Source: Thorsellia anophelis DSM 18579 (GTDB lineage: Bacteria > Pseudomonadota > Gammaproteobacteria > Enterobacterales > Thorselliaceae). From it: a DNA stretch of 64,000 nucleotides. The stretch covers positions 118,621 through 182,620 of the forward strand of contig NZ_FOHV01000007.1 in NCBI RefSeq assembly GCF_900111395.1, written 5' to 3'. The notes beneath the pieces are model-generated. The model was not told the DNA's origin, did not search any database, and worked only from the letters and a program-made list of their open reading frames with translations. The position numbers and the translations under genes are program-made. Positions 1-8,281 of the stretch are shown here, piece by piece (position 1 is the first letter of the stretch; every line of letters begins with the position of its first letter).

Positions 1-163
1 CTTGAGTTTGCAGTAGGTTTAGAGTTTTTCGAATGGTGTCTCTAGACGCCTCAAATTCTGACATCAGTGCTCCTTCACTCGGTAAAAGCTCGCCTGGACG
101 GAAGTGTTTGCGATGAATTTTTTCTAATAGGTAATCATAAATCTTTTGATATTTCGGTTTCAT
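1..163 (-). CDS. GntR-family transcriptional regulator, N-terminal part (cut by window edge)
   Basis: The reverse strand opens at an ATG at 163 and runs off the window after 54 codons. The product starts MKPKYQKIYDYLLEKI and contains PGELLPSE followed by SRDTIRKTL. This is the winged helix-turn-helix layout of GntR regulators, and the LLPSE and SR-T-R-K-L pattern is typical of the HutC/TreR branch. These proteins normally carry a C-terminal UTRA ligand domain, which would lie outside the window. A TreR-like role (trehalose 6-phosphate) is possible but cannot be decided here. The gene diverges from the PepSY genes. The ribosome site is weak (AAGAAAA). Confidence 0.8.
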   Translation of the reverse strand, partial: MKPKYQKIYDYLLEKIHRKHFRPGELLPSEGALMSEFEASRDTIRKTLNLLQTQ

Positions 164-543
164 TTTTCTTTTTTACATCAATACTTAAGGTTGAACTGTA
201 ATGGTTATGCAATTGTAAGATTGAACTAAGGTAATGGTTAATCAACAATTATCCATATCGTGCATTATCTCAACTTTATGCCTAGGTAGATAGCATAATT
301 AATCGGTAATTGCCTAAGAATCTAAAAAATACCCTAGGTAGTTATATATCAAAATGAATTTAGCTTAAAATACGGAAACTAAATACAGCATTCAGTTTCC
401 GTTCAGCTTCATTAAGTACAATGAACCTACTTTCAAAGATGTTGGTTACTCATAAATCAAATATCAATCAATTGTTAGCTACAGATTGAAAACATCTTTG
501 TATAAGTTCATGGTCATTATTCATTTTACTTAAGGAGTTATCT
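164..543. other. Divergent intergenic region with repeated sequence motifs
   Basis: AT-rich gap between the GntR gene and the first PepSY gene. It holds an imperfect direct repeat near the GntR start (191-240). It also holds two copies of CCTAGGTAG at 281-289 and 333-341, 52 bp apart, closer to the PepSY gene. Both could be operators. No coding signal is visible. Confidence 0.5.
191..240. repeat. Imperfect direct repeat upstream of the GntR gene
   Basis: TTGAACT followed by TAATGGTTA occurs at 191-207 and again at 221-240. The TTGAACT parts are 30 bp apart, close to three helical turns. The position just upstream of a GntR-family gene suggests an autoregulatory operator. This is inference. 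Confidence 0.4.
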
Positions 544-876
544 ATGTCACATTTATTGAACCGTTCACCTAAACTACTGCGTACCAGTTTATTTACTCTA
601 GGAACACTCGCTTTATTCACTCAAGCTTCGATGACTTATGCGATTGATTATGATGAAATGCCGTATGTTCAATCTGCAATCGCAGCAGGGGAAGTTTTAT
701 CTATCAATGAAATCGCAACGATTGCAAATAAAGCTATACCAGGGCACATTTCAGGAATAGAACTTGATTATGAGTATAATATTTTGGCTTATGAAGTTAA
801 AATCATTACACCAAATGGCGCTAAGCGTAAGCTTGATATCAATGCTAAAACAGGTGAGATTTTATCAAGGTTTTAA
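544..876 (+). CDS. Small exported PepSY-domain protein
   Basis: 110 residues. The basic N-terminus followed by a hydrophobic stretch and Ala-rich end (about residues 1-33, ending near TYA) looks like a Sec signal peptide. The mature part carries one PepSY-like unit: an ALNEIA-type helix (SINEIATIANKAIPG), then paired strands ending AYEVKI and the closing LDINAKTGEIL. The start is supported by AAGGAGTT five bases upstream. PepSY domains occur in protease propeptides and in small periplasmic proteins next to two-component systems. Here a second PepSY gene and a two-component pair follow. Likely periplasmic; its ligand or partner is unknown. Confidence 0.85.
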   Translation: MSHLLNRSPKLLRTSLFTLGTLALFTQASMTYAIDYDEMPYVQSAIAAGEVLSINEIATIANKAIPGHISGIELDYEYNILAYEVKIITPNGAKRKLDINAKTGEILSRF

Positions 877-1023
877 GGTATTCTAGCGAAGTCACTATTC
901 TTAGCACGTTTTTGTTATAGGTTAAGTTACTAGAATCCGCCATGTGAAAAATGAAGGAACGTATATAAATAATATTATAGGCCTATACCAATTGTTTTAA
1001 CTCATTATTGTGAATATTTCTTT

Positions 1024-1056
1024 GAATTTAAACATGACTAAGTCGTGTTTAAATTC
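1024..1056. other. Long hairpin between the two PepSY genes
   Basis: A 15-bp stem (1024-1038 with 1042-1056, one G-U pair) closes on a 3-base TAA loop. No T-run follows, so it is not a classical intrinsic terminator. It may be an mRNA processing or stability element, or an attenuating structure. Confidence 0.5.
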
Positions 1057-1148
1057 ATCACCGGTTATGCTGTCCTATACGTATGTTTCTTATCTAACTG
1101 ATATTTCAGATGAGGGACTTTTTTTGATTTCTAATTGAATAAATTGAT

Positions 1149-1460
1149 ATGAAAACACAATTTTTTCCTATGCTTTTAGTGGCAAGCCTATCAATATTAC
1201 TTCCTAATACCGAAGTTTTTGCCAAAAAATCTGAGCAAGAGATGGTCAGAGACGCGGTGAGGCGAGGAGAGATTTTACCACTAAAACAAATATTAGAACT
1301 CGTTAATGCTGAGTTTGATGGAGATATTATTGAAATTGAACTTGACGAGGATGATGATGAGTGGGTGTATGAAATTAAAGTTCTTACACCGCAAAATCGG
1401 ATATTAGAAATTGAAATCGATGCCCGTAAGGGCAGAATATTAGATGTTGATCATAAATAG
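1149..1460 (+). CDS. Second small exported PepSY-domain protein
   Basis: 103 residues, with a signal-peptide-like N-terminus (about residues 1-25, ending VFA). It has the same layout as the gene before it: DAVRRGEILPLKQIL, then an acidic strand region (IELDEDDDEW) and the closing IEIDARKGRILDV. The two are diverged tandem paralogues. It lies 47 bp upstream of the response regulator, so it is probably co-transcribed with the two-component pair. It may modulate the sensor in the periplasm or be a target of the system. The acidic patch could bind cations. Function is inferred from domain and neighbourhood only. Confidence 0.85.
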   Translation: MKTQFFPMLLVASLSILLPNTEVFAKKSEQEMVRDAVRRGEILPLKQILELVNAEFDGDIIEIELDEDDDEWVYEIKVLTPQNRILEIEIDARKGRILDVDHK

Positions 1461-1507
1461 ATTCACGTTTTTAAGTTGAACTCATTCTATTTCAGAGAAC
1501 TTTTTGT

Positions 1508-2173
1508 ATGAAAATTTTATTGGTTGAGGATAACTTAGAACTCTCTGAACAAATTGCGCATGCACTTAGCGATATTGAATACACACTGGATATCACACAT
1601 GATGGTATAGAAGCGCATTTTTTTGGAAGAGAGTTTGAGTATTGTGCAATTATATTAGATTTGGGTTTACCTAAATTAGATGGCTTATCTATTTTAAAGC
1701 AATGGCGCTCATCAGGTATTCATACTCCCGTTATCGTTTTAACAGCAAGAGGGGAGTGGCATGAAAAAGTTTTAGCAATTGATTCTGGGGCAGATGATTA
1801 TCTGACGAAACCGTTTCATATAGAAGAACTACTTGCCAGGTTAAGAGCTGTTATACGCCGAGCTAATGGACATAGTAGTGCGATAATTGAAGTAGGAGCG
1901 CTAACTTTAGATACAAGAGCTCAGATCGTTTATTTGAATCAACAAAGGCTTTCTTTAACCAGCCATGAATATAAGTTGCTTGCTTATTTTATGCACCATC
2001 CTAATCAAATTATTACTAAAACTAAATTGATGGAGCAACTTTATGAACAAGATTCAGACAGGGACTCTAATACTTTAGAAGTTTTTATCGGGCGGTTACG
2101 CAAAAAAATGCCTAAGGATATGATTCAGACTGTTCGAGGCACCGGTTATCAATTAGTGGTTGAGGCTGAATGA
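1508..2173 (+). CDS. OmpR/PhoB-family response regulator
   Basis: 221 residues. The receiver domain (about 1-115) starts MKILLVEDN, has the phosphoacceptor Asp at residue 51 (ILDLGLPKLDG) and the conserved Lys at 101 (LTKPF). The C-terminal winged-helix DNA-binding domain (about 125-220) shows LTSHEYKLL and the ending VRGTGYQLV. The overall type is close to QseB, PmrA and PhoP. Its stop codon overlaps the start of the kinase gene (ATGA at 2170-2173), a sign of translational coupling. Targets probably include the upstream PepSY genes, but no binding site was identified with confidence. Confidence 0.93.
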   Translation: MKILLVEDNLELSEQIAHALSDIEYTLDITHDGIEAHFFGREFEYCAIILDLGLPKLDGLSILKQWRSSGIHTPVIVLTARGEWHEKVLAIDSGADDYLTKPFHIEELLARLRAVIRRANGHSSAIIEVGALTLDTRAQIVYLNQQRLSLTSHEYKLLAYFMHHPNQIITKTKLMEQLYEQDSDRDSNTLEVFIGRLRKKMPKDMIQTVRGTGYQLVVEAE

Positions 2174-3624
2174 CAAAACAAACTTTATTTTCAAATATTT
2201 CTTTAAAGCTGAGAGTAACAATACTCACTAGCATATTGATTAGTTCAGGACTCTTTATTACTGCACTGTTATTAGTCAATATTTTTAATAATTATGCTGA
2301 AAATCAAGTTAAGCAGGAGCTATTAATTCATCTCAATCAATTAACTGCTGAAGTCTTAATAGACGAGAAAGGGACGTTAAAATTAGATGGTCCTTTATCT
2401 GATCCTAGGTTTAATACACCATACTCTGGCCTGTATTGGCAAATAAATGATTTTAAGTCAGAGCCTATTATGCGCTCTCGCTCTTTATGGGAAGAGGTGA
2501 TAACGATTGATTTATCTTCTTTAGCTGACATGCCATTTGGTTATCAGGTTATTGAAGGACCACCTGACGAACATTTGATGGTATTGAGTCGGCAAATAGA
2601 ACTAGGGAGCAGTAATCCCAAGCCTTATGTATTAAGTGTTGGTATTAATCAAGCTGTCTTATTAACGAGTTTATCAGAATTTAGGCGTATTTTACTGATT
2701 GCATTCGCAGGATTAGCAATTAGCATGATTATCATGGGATGGATTCAAATATACGCAAGTTTAGCGCCGATAAATAAAATCAAAATCTATTTAGCGGATA
2801 TCAAACAAGGTAAAACAAGAATACTTGAAGGGAAATACCCAAAAGAGATACAACCCTTGGTTGATTCGTTTAATGATGTTTTGGATCATGATACAGAGGT
2901 GCTGACTCGGGCCAGATCCCAGGCAGGTAATTTAGCTCATAGTCTTAAAACGCCGTTAAGTATTTTATCTCAAGCATCTTACAATAGCCAACGTAACTTA
3001 TCAGATGCTAAAGTCTCGCTACACTTACACGAAACACACGTAAATGATGCACTTTCACATCATGAGCCTATTAATCAATTACACCATCTAAATGAACTTA
3101 TCGATAGTCAAGTTAAACAAATTAAACAATACATTGATTATCATCTAGCACAAACTAGAGCTGCAGCAAGCACTAAAATCCCTGGGCAAAAGACAAATGC
3201 CTTGGAGGTAGTCAATACGTTAGTGAAGACGATGAAAGTGCTTCATCGAGAGAAAGAACTTATATTCGAGGTAAGTCAACAAACGTTGTATTTTAAAGGT
3301 GAATCTCAAGACCTTTATGAAATGTTAGGCAATATTATCGATAATGCCTCTAAATGGGCAAAAAATAAGATTTGTATTCGGCTGGAGGCTAAGAATTCAT
3401 CCCTTTGTATCATAATTGAAGATGATGGTAAGGGAATATCAAGTATTGAGCGTGAAGTTGTTTTACAAAGAGGTGTTAGGATTGATGAACAAGTACCAGG
3501 TTCAGGCATTGGATTATTTATTGTCAAAGAGTTAAGTCAACTTTATGGTGGGAGCTTGCAACTAGGTGAAAGTCAGCTAGGGGGGCTTTTAGTCGAGTTA
3601 ATTTTGCCTCTTTATGAACCTTAA
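2170..3624 (+). CDS. PhoQ-like sensor histidine kinase with a His-rich insert
   Basis: 484 residues. There are two membrane segments (about 13-38 and 173-195) around a periplasmic sensor region of about 135 residues, followed by a HAMP-like stretch. The H-box GNLAHSLKTPLS places the phosphorylated His at residue 257 and matches the PhoQ/QseC type. The ATPase domain has the N-box (NIIDNASKWAKN), G1 (EDDGKGI) and G2 (GSGIGLFIVKEL). Unusual: the dimerisation helices carry an extra stretch of about 35 residues rich in histidine (H285, H287, H290, H297, H298, H305, H306). The partner is the response regulator directly upstream. Confidence 0.92.
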   Translation: MTKQTLFSNISLKLRVTILTSILISSGLFITALLLVNIFNNYAENQVKQELLIHLNQLTAEVLIDEKGTLKLDGPLSDPRFNTPYSGLYWQINDFKSEPIMRSRSLWEEVITIDLSSLADMPFGYQVIEGPPDEHLMVLSRQIELGSSNPKPYVLSVGINQAVLLTSLSEFRRILLIAFAGLAISMIIMGWIQIYASLAPINKIKIYLADIKQGKTRILEGKYPKEIQPLVDSFNDVLDHDTEVLTRARSQAGNLAHSLKTPLSILSQASYNSQRNLSDAKVSLHLHETHVNDALSHHEPINQLHHLNELIDSQVKQIKQYIDYHLAQTRAAASTKIPGQKTNALEVVNTLVKTMKVLHREKELIFEVSQQTLYFKGESQDLYEMLGNIIDNASKWAKNKICIRLEAKNSSLCIIIEDDGKGISSIEREVVLQRGVRIDEQVPGSGIGLFIVKELSQLYGGSLQLGESQLGGLLVELILPLYEP

Positions 3625-4002
3625 AACAAAATGGGTACTAAAACTTGGCTATGCAATAATGTAATGGACTTTTTTCCCTAACTTAACATTATTTCAACGT
3701 ATATACACTGTATACTTACTTGGTACTTTTAAGAGGACCGAAGAAGATAAAATTTACACAAGGTGTTTGTTGGAGGCTAACGCAGAAGCGTTGGTTAATA
3801 CTGTTGGAGTTATGGGCAAAACGTAACCTCAAATTGTTTGAAGTAACAAATCTAAAGTTTGCACTCATTTGCCTAAAACAGGTTAACTTACAAGTGGCAA
3901 GTTGAGTCTTTTGAATTAGGAGTCGGTAAGAAAGATATTGCGCGGATGTTTTCGTGTTTCTAAAATAAAAAAGGCGAGAGGAACCGTATTTATCTTTTTC
4001 AG
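3625..4002. other. Intergenic region, no gene recognised
   Basis: Lies between the kinase gene and the tRNA. The short open frames here show no family motifs. A small wobble-containing hairpin sits at about 3775-3796. Nothing else was recognised. Confidence 0.4.
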
Positions 4003-4092
4003 TGGCGGTGAAAGAGGGATTCGAACCCTCGATACGATTTCTCGTATACACGCTTTCCAGGCGTGCTCCTTCAACCACTCGGACATTTCACC
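4003..4092 (-). tRNA. tRNA-Ser (anticodon GGA)
   Basis: On the reverse strand the acceptor stem GGTGAAA (from 4092) pairs with TTTCACC near 4007, followed by discriminator G and an encoded CCA at 4003-4005. The anticodon stem CACGC/GCGTG encloses CTGGAAA, giving anticodon GGA. There is a long variable arm, as expected for serine tRNAs, and a TTCGAATCC T-arm. Total length is 90 bases. Confidence 0.95.
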
Positions 4093-4232
4093 ATTTTTAA
4101 TTCAGGGACTTTTAATAGTATTGAAAACATTAACAGCCTTAAATTAGGCGAGCTAATATAGGGATGTCGGCAAGTTTGGTCAAGTGATTTTTAATATTTA
4201 TCGAAAGCCTGCTTAAAATACCATCAATCAAG

Positions 4233-4547
4233 TCATTTTTTTGGAGTGATATCTAACTCATTATAAAGCCATTCAAGTAAATTTTCAGGTGCTTCTTTTA
4301 AGCTGTTAGAGCCCCGTGTGATAGTGGCAATACCTACACCGAGTTCTTCTTTTAACTCGCGTTGGCTTTTCACTTTTCTGAGCAATTCTTCAACTATTTT
4401 AACGCGGGTTGCAAGTGCACTACGCTCATCAGGCGTGAGAAGTAATGCAAGTAATGGGTATTGAAGATCATTTTCAAAGCCTCTATTTAATAGTTCAACA
4501 CAAGTTTGCCAAGCATCATTGCTTTCTTTTTTGTCATATTGAGCCAT
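4233..4547 (-). CDS. trpR: Trp operon repressor TrpR
   Basis: 104 residues, near the usual 108. The all-helical protein carries the TrpR helix-turn-helix [20 protein letters not shown] at about residues 62-81 and [20 protein letters not shown] before it. TrpR binds tryptophan and represses the trp operon, aroH-type genes and its own gene. It follows the tRNA-Ser gene on the same strand but is probably transcribed separately. Its promoter lies in the long divergent gap shared with aspA. I did not find a convincing palindromic trp operator. Confidence 0.95.
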   Translation of the reverse strand: MAQYDKKESNDAWQTCVELLNRGFENDLQYPLLALLLTPDERSALATRVKIVEELLRKVKSQRELKEELGVGIATITRGSNSLKEAPENLLEWLYNELDITPKK

Positions 4548-5208
4548 ATTATCCCCAAAAGTTTTGATGAGTTGAGTATTTGTCTTTTAGTACTGCATGA
4601 TAGTTATGCATAATGATACATCAAATTAGCCTCGTAAGGGGAATTGATCTGATTTTTTCAAAAATTGTGATTCATTAACAAGATTTTATTTGGTGGTATT
4701 TAAAAGTGAGTCGTTTGAATTTGATAGCTTGTATTGAATGTGATTAACAAAATGATGAATTTATCGACGAATGGTTCATTAAATCTGTTGTATGATGAAA
4801 ATATTCAAATTACTTCAAATTTAGGACTATAAATAAAATATGGATTTGCTAAAGTAAGCATAGTTTGTATAAATTTCTATACCTTAATGTAATATTTAAT
4901 TTATTACATTAAAAGTATGTGACAAAAATTGAACGGAATTGAACTCTTATCCAGTTTTGGGGCTTAAGCCTCATTTTTAATTTTGATAACTCGTTATAAT
5001 TCAGTTAGATTTTGAAATATATATCCACACGCTATCATCTTATTAAATCAAAGAATAATGCGTTGATTAGGATACTTGTCTTTTTGTGTAGCTTTATTAA
5101 GACAGAACAAACTAGTATGTATTATTACACCAGTTAATTATAAGATTAAGAAATGAATACCAAATTTTCATCTTTTGAGATTAACCATTCACAATTGGAG
5201 CTTTAGAC
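4548..5208. other. Long divergent trpR-aspA intergenic region with two hairpins
   Basis: 661 bp without a credible ORF. An exact 11-bp inverted repeat occurs at 4884-4894 and 4902-4912 (7-base loop). A terminator-like hairpin GGGGC-TTAA-GCCTC at 4959-4972 is followed by ATTTTTAATTTT. The rest should hold the trpR and aspA promoters. I could not place FNR or CRP sites with confidence. Confidence 0.45.
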
Positions 5209-6627
5209 ATGACAATGCGTATTGAAGAAGATTTACTTGGACAAAAAGAAGTATCAAACGAGGTTTACTATGGAGTCCACACCCTAAGAGCTATAGAAAA
5301 TTTTAAGATAAGCAATAGTAAAATCAGTGATGTTCCTGATTTTGTTCGTGGTATGGTAATGGTAAAAAAAGCCGCCGCACTTGCTAATGGAGAGCTAAAA
5401 GTATTACCTAAAAAAATCGTGGATGTTATTTTAAAAGCGTGTGATGAAATCCTTGTCCAAGGTAAATATCTTGACCAGTTCCCAATTGACGTTTACCAGG
5501 GTGGGGCAGGGACTTCGGTTAATATGAATACCAATGAGGTTTTGGCTAATATTGGTCTGGAGTTGATGGGATATAAAAAAGGGGAGTATGAACATCTAAA
5601 TCCTAATGACCATCTTAATAAATCTCAATCAACTAATGACGCTTACCCTACTGGTTTTCGAATTGCACTATATCAAACTATGCTAAAATTGATTGAAGCG
5701 ATTGATTATTTGCGCATTGGATTTGGCAATAAAGCGGTAGAGTTTTCAGATATTTTGAAAATGGGTAGAACTCAATTACAAGATGCAGTCCCAATGACAC
5801 TCGGTCAAGAGTTTCAAGCCTATGATATCCTTCTTCGAGAAGAAATCAAAAATCTGAACTATGTGGCTAAGTTATTATTAGAAGTAAATTTAGGTGCTAC
5901 AGCGATCGGCACTTCATTAAATACACCAGCAGGATACCCTGAATTAGCTGTCAAAAAACTTGCTGAAGTAACTGGATTCGAGTGTGTGTTAGCAGAACAT
6001 CTTATTGAAGCAACCTCAGATTGTGGTGCTTATGTGATGATTCATGGTGCATTAAAACGTACCGCTGTAAAACTTTCTAAAGTATGTAACGATCTCAGAT
6101 TGTTATCTTCAGGGCCTAGAGCGGGTTTAAAAGAAATTAACTTGCCTGAACTTCAAGCTGGCTCCTCTATTATGCCAGCGAAAGTTAATCCAGTCATTCC
6201 TGAAGTGGTTAATCAAGTATGCTTTAAAGTTATTGGTAATGATACCTGCGTAACAATGGCGGCTGAAGCAGGGCAATTACAATTGAATGTTATGGAGCCT
6301 GTTATTGCACAAGCAATGTTTGAATCAATCTCATTATTAACCAATGCTTGTTATAACCTAAGAGATGCGTGTATTGATGGAATAACAGCTAATAAAGAGC
6401 GTTGTGAGTCTTATGTCTTTAACTCAATTGGTATCGTAACCTATTTAAATCCATTTATTGGCCACCACAATGGCGATATCGTAGGGAAAATTTGTGCTCA
6501 AACAGGTAAAAGTGTTAGAGAAGTAGTCTTAGAGCGTGGTTTACTCACTGAAGCTGAACTTGATGATATATTCTCTCTAGATAACTTAATGAACCCTAAG
6601 TATAAAGCAAAAACTTACGAGGATTAA
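5209..6627 (+). CDS. aspA: Aspartate ammonia-lyase AspA
   Basis: 472 residues, usual length about 478. It catalyses reversible deamination of L-aspartate to fumarate and ammonia in the cytoplasm, feeding fumarate respiration under low oxygen. Seen: the superfamily signature [19 protein letters not shown] at about residues 318-336, the substrate-site region [10 protein letters not shown], and [11 protein letters not shown]. The start at 5209 has GGAG nine bases upstream; a second ATG two codons later is possible. It is a single-gene unit closed by a terminator. The long structured leader upstream may carry regulation. Confidence 0.97.
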   Translation: MTMRIEEDLLGQKEVSNEVYYGVHTLRAIENFKISNSKISDVPDFVRGMVMVKKAAALANGELKVLPKKIVDVILKACDEILVQGKYLDQFPIDVYQGGAGTSVNMNTNEVLANIGLELMGYKKGEYEHLNPNDHLNKSQSTNDAYPTGFRIALYQTMLKLIEAIDYLRIGFGNKAVEFSDILKMGRTQLQDAVPMTLGQEFQAYDILLREEIKNLNYVAKLLLEVNLGATAIGTSLNTPAGYPELAVKKLAEVTGFECVLAEHLIEATSDCGAYVMIHGALKRTAVKLSKVCNDLRLLSSGPRAGLKEINLPELQAGSSIMPAKVNPVIPEVVNQVCFKVIGNDTCVTMAAEAGQLQLNVMEPVIAQAMFESISLLTNACYNLRDACIDGITANKERCESYVFNSIGIVTYLNPFIGHHNGDIVGKICAQTGKSVREVVLERGLLTEAELDDIFSLDNLMNPKYKAKTYED

Positions 6628-6647
6628 GCAAGCGGGAGTTGCAAATA

Positions 6648-6684
6648 ACAAAGATCACCAATCTGATAGGTGGTCTTTGTTGTT
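6648..6684 (+). terminator. Intrinsic terminator of aspA
   Basis: A 12-bp stem (6648-6659 with 6669-6680, one G-U pair) with a 9-base loop, followed by TGTTATT. It lies just downstream of the aspA stop. Confidence 0.7.
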
Positions 6685-6779
6685 ATTATCATTAAGATAT
6701 TTAATTTGCTATTTATTTGAATATTAGTGATAACAAATGTAAGGAAATTAATGTAACAATTTGAATTCAGGTGCCTATT

Positions 6780-7259
6780 TTAAAAACTCTGTTCATAACA
6801 TAAATATTGAAAGTTAAATTCTCTCATTATGTATGCATTTGCAAATGTAAACTCGCTTAATGTCATAGTTAGAGGAAGTACTAGGTGCTCTGGGTATACA
6901 AAACTCGCTGTATCAAAGTTATCTAATTGAATACACTCAATCTCATCAAATTGATCTAATTGAGATAACATTAAGTCTATATTATTTGATATTTCTTCCT
7001 GAATTTTCTCTCCTTCAAAGGTTAAAAGGGCTGTTAATGATAATCTATAACTATTAGCATTTTCTTCATTCTCAGGCGAAACGTAAATTCGTAATGAATG
7101 AATGTTATTGATATTCTGGTGCAAAAATTCAATAAACCAGTGCCCCTTATCTTTTAAGTATTCTGCTAGTATCCTATTAAATTTATCTGGATAAGGCTCT
7201 CTATGATAAGCAAGGATTCGCCAATCAAGTAAAATTCGGATACAATTAAGTGATAATTC
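6780..7259 (-). pseudogene. C-terminal half of the split QDC-motif protein (in-frame continuation after TGA)
   Basis: This open frame is in exactly the same register as the 7260-7655 gene and continues directly after its TGA stop. It has 159 sense codons and no ATG start near its 5' end; the first plausible start is a TTG at 7124, which would discard the conserved-looking part. That part, at 7243-7122, reads RILLDWRILAYHREPYPDKF and looks like a real folded domain. From memory, proteins with the QDC-type motif carry a similar W-x-x-R-Y-x-R-x-x-PD-x-FN block in one chain, so I infer one gene cut by a nonsense codon or read through. The product ends QYLCYEQSF. Confidence 0.6.
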
Positions 7260-7655
7260 TCATTTGATCTCAATGTTATTGTTTTGAATGCTATTAGTTA
7301 ATAATTCACTATTTACCTTAGTCAAAAGGCATTCCTCTACTTCGTAATAAAGGTCATTAAACTGTATATATAATTTGTTGTAATCCTTACCCAAAAATAA
7401 ATGTTTGGATTTAGTTAGCTCTTTGATGTTTTTCTGTTTCAGTTGTGCTACTTCGATATGTTTTCCTGTAGATATAGTACAGTCTTGAGTCAAAACTACA
7501 TATAGTTGGTCCTGATTAATTCCTCTTCCAGTGAATAAACCGTAACGTCCCTTTTTAAATTGATCTGCTAGTGAACTGAATGACTCCCGTGTAAGGTTAC
7601 CAGAAAAGCCAATTACACTTCCTTGTTTCAAACCCAGTTTTATTAAAATGCTCAA
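7260..7655 (-). CDS. QDC-motif protein of the accessory operon, N-terminal part
   Basis: 131 residues up to the TGA at 7260-7262. The start is a TTG at 7655, chosen because TAGGAG lies 6 bases upstream, overlapping the stop of the preceding gene. The recognisable block is YVVLTQDCTISTGKHIEVAQL (about residues 51-71), of the type V-V-x-S/T-Q-x-C-D-I ... EV. I know this as a feature of uncharacterised proteins that accompany TIGR04255-like genes; no activity is known to me. It is the third gene of a tight operon. The same frame stays open for 159 further codons after the stop, so the natural protein was probably about 290 residues. Confidence 0.65.
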   Translation of the reverse strand: MSILIKLGLKQGSVIGFSGNLTRESFSSLADQFKKGRYGLFTGRGINQDQLYVVLTQDCTISTGKHIEVAQLKQKNIKELTKSKHLFLGKDYNKLYIQFNDLYYEVEECLLTKVNSELLTNSIQNNNIEIK

Positions 7656-7664
7656 AAATCACTC

Positions 7665-8270
7665 CTATACCATTTTTCCAATGCCATATGTTCTTAATCT
7701 TAATTTAGCAGGATCATATTCAGTTTCTGAAAAAGAAATGTGTTGTATTTTATTGGATAAAATATCAAGTAAAGGAAATATAGTGTCTAAATTATTACTA
7801 TTTATAAACAGATGCTGTATTAGTGTTTTACGCTCAATTAGAACATTACGAGTATAATTTCTCAATTTATGGCCATGTAAATTTTCAACATTAATCATAA
7901 ATTTATAAAGCTGATGATATTTAGTCATGCTTTTTATATTAGAACCTTTTCGATGCAAATCCAGTGTTGCTCTTGATATTTTTAATAATTTAGCAATTTC
8001 GTGGATTTTTAAACCTAAGACTGTTTGGCATTTATCAACGCAATCATTTACACTAATAGCACTAATAAGATTCACATTTAATTCATTAGTTTGATCGTCT
8101 TCTAAATAGCTTTGTATATTTAGCTGATTAGTTGAAAATAATAAATAATGCTCTTTGTTATTTGTTATGATTTTTATTGGAATTAATCCAACTGATTTAT
8201 CAGAATAACGCTCAACCTTCTTTGTAAGTGGCAAATAATTCGAATTAGTAATGTTATAAATGAGCCCCAT
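7665..8270 (-). CDS. Helix-turn-helix protein, middle gene of the accessory operon
   Basis: 201 residues. A helix-turn-helix of Xre/RpoD-like type lies at about residues 81-110: LGLKIHEIAKLLKISRATLD, then LHRKG. The flanking N-terminal (1-75, strand-rich) and C-terminal (110-201, helical) parts match nothing I recognise. The start is supported by AGAGGAAATT directly before the ATG. It begins 11 bp after the TIGR04255-like gene and its stop overlaps the ribosome site of the next gene, so the three are one transcript. It could autoregulate the operon or be a DNA-binding part of the system. Confidence 0.75.
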   Translation of the reverse strand: MGLIYNITNSNYLPLTKKVERYSDKSVGLIPIKIITNNKEHYLLFSTNQLNIQSYLEDDQTNELNVNLISAISVNDCVDKCQTVLGLKIHEIAKLLKISRATLDLHRKGSNIKSMTKYHQLYKFMINVENLHGHKLRNYTRNVLIERKTLIQHLFINSNNLDTIFPLLDILSNKIQHISFSETEYDPAKLRLRTYGIGKMV

Positions 8271-8281
8271 AATTTCCTCTC

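Noticed and set aside
3716..4147. Overlapping ORFs on both strands around the tRNA, one with a GIRTLDT-like string
   Set aside because: They read through the tRNA-Ser gene and its flanks; such strings are well-known artefacts of serine tRNA sequences.
4548..4640. TrpR operator upstream of trpR
   Set aside because: AGTAC-containing half-sites are present but no convincing palindrome of the GTACTAGTTAACTAGTAC type.
7260..7262. Selenocysteine at the in-frame TGA
   Set aside because: No SECIS-like hairpin follows immediately on the reverse strand, the family is not a known redox selenoprotein, and selenocysteine machinery cannot be seen here.
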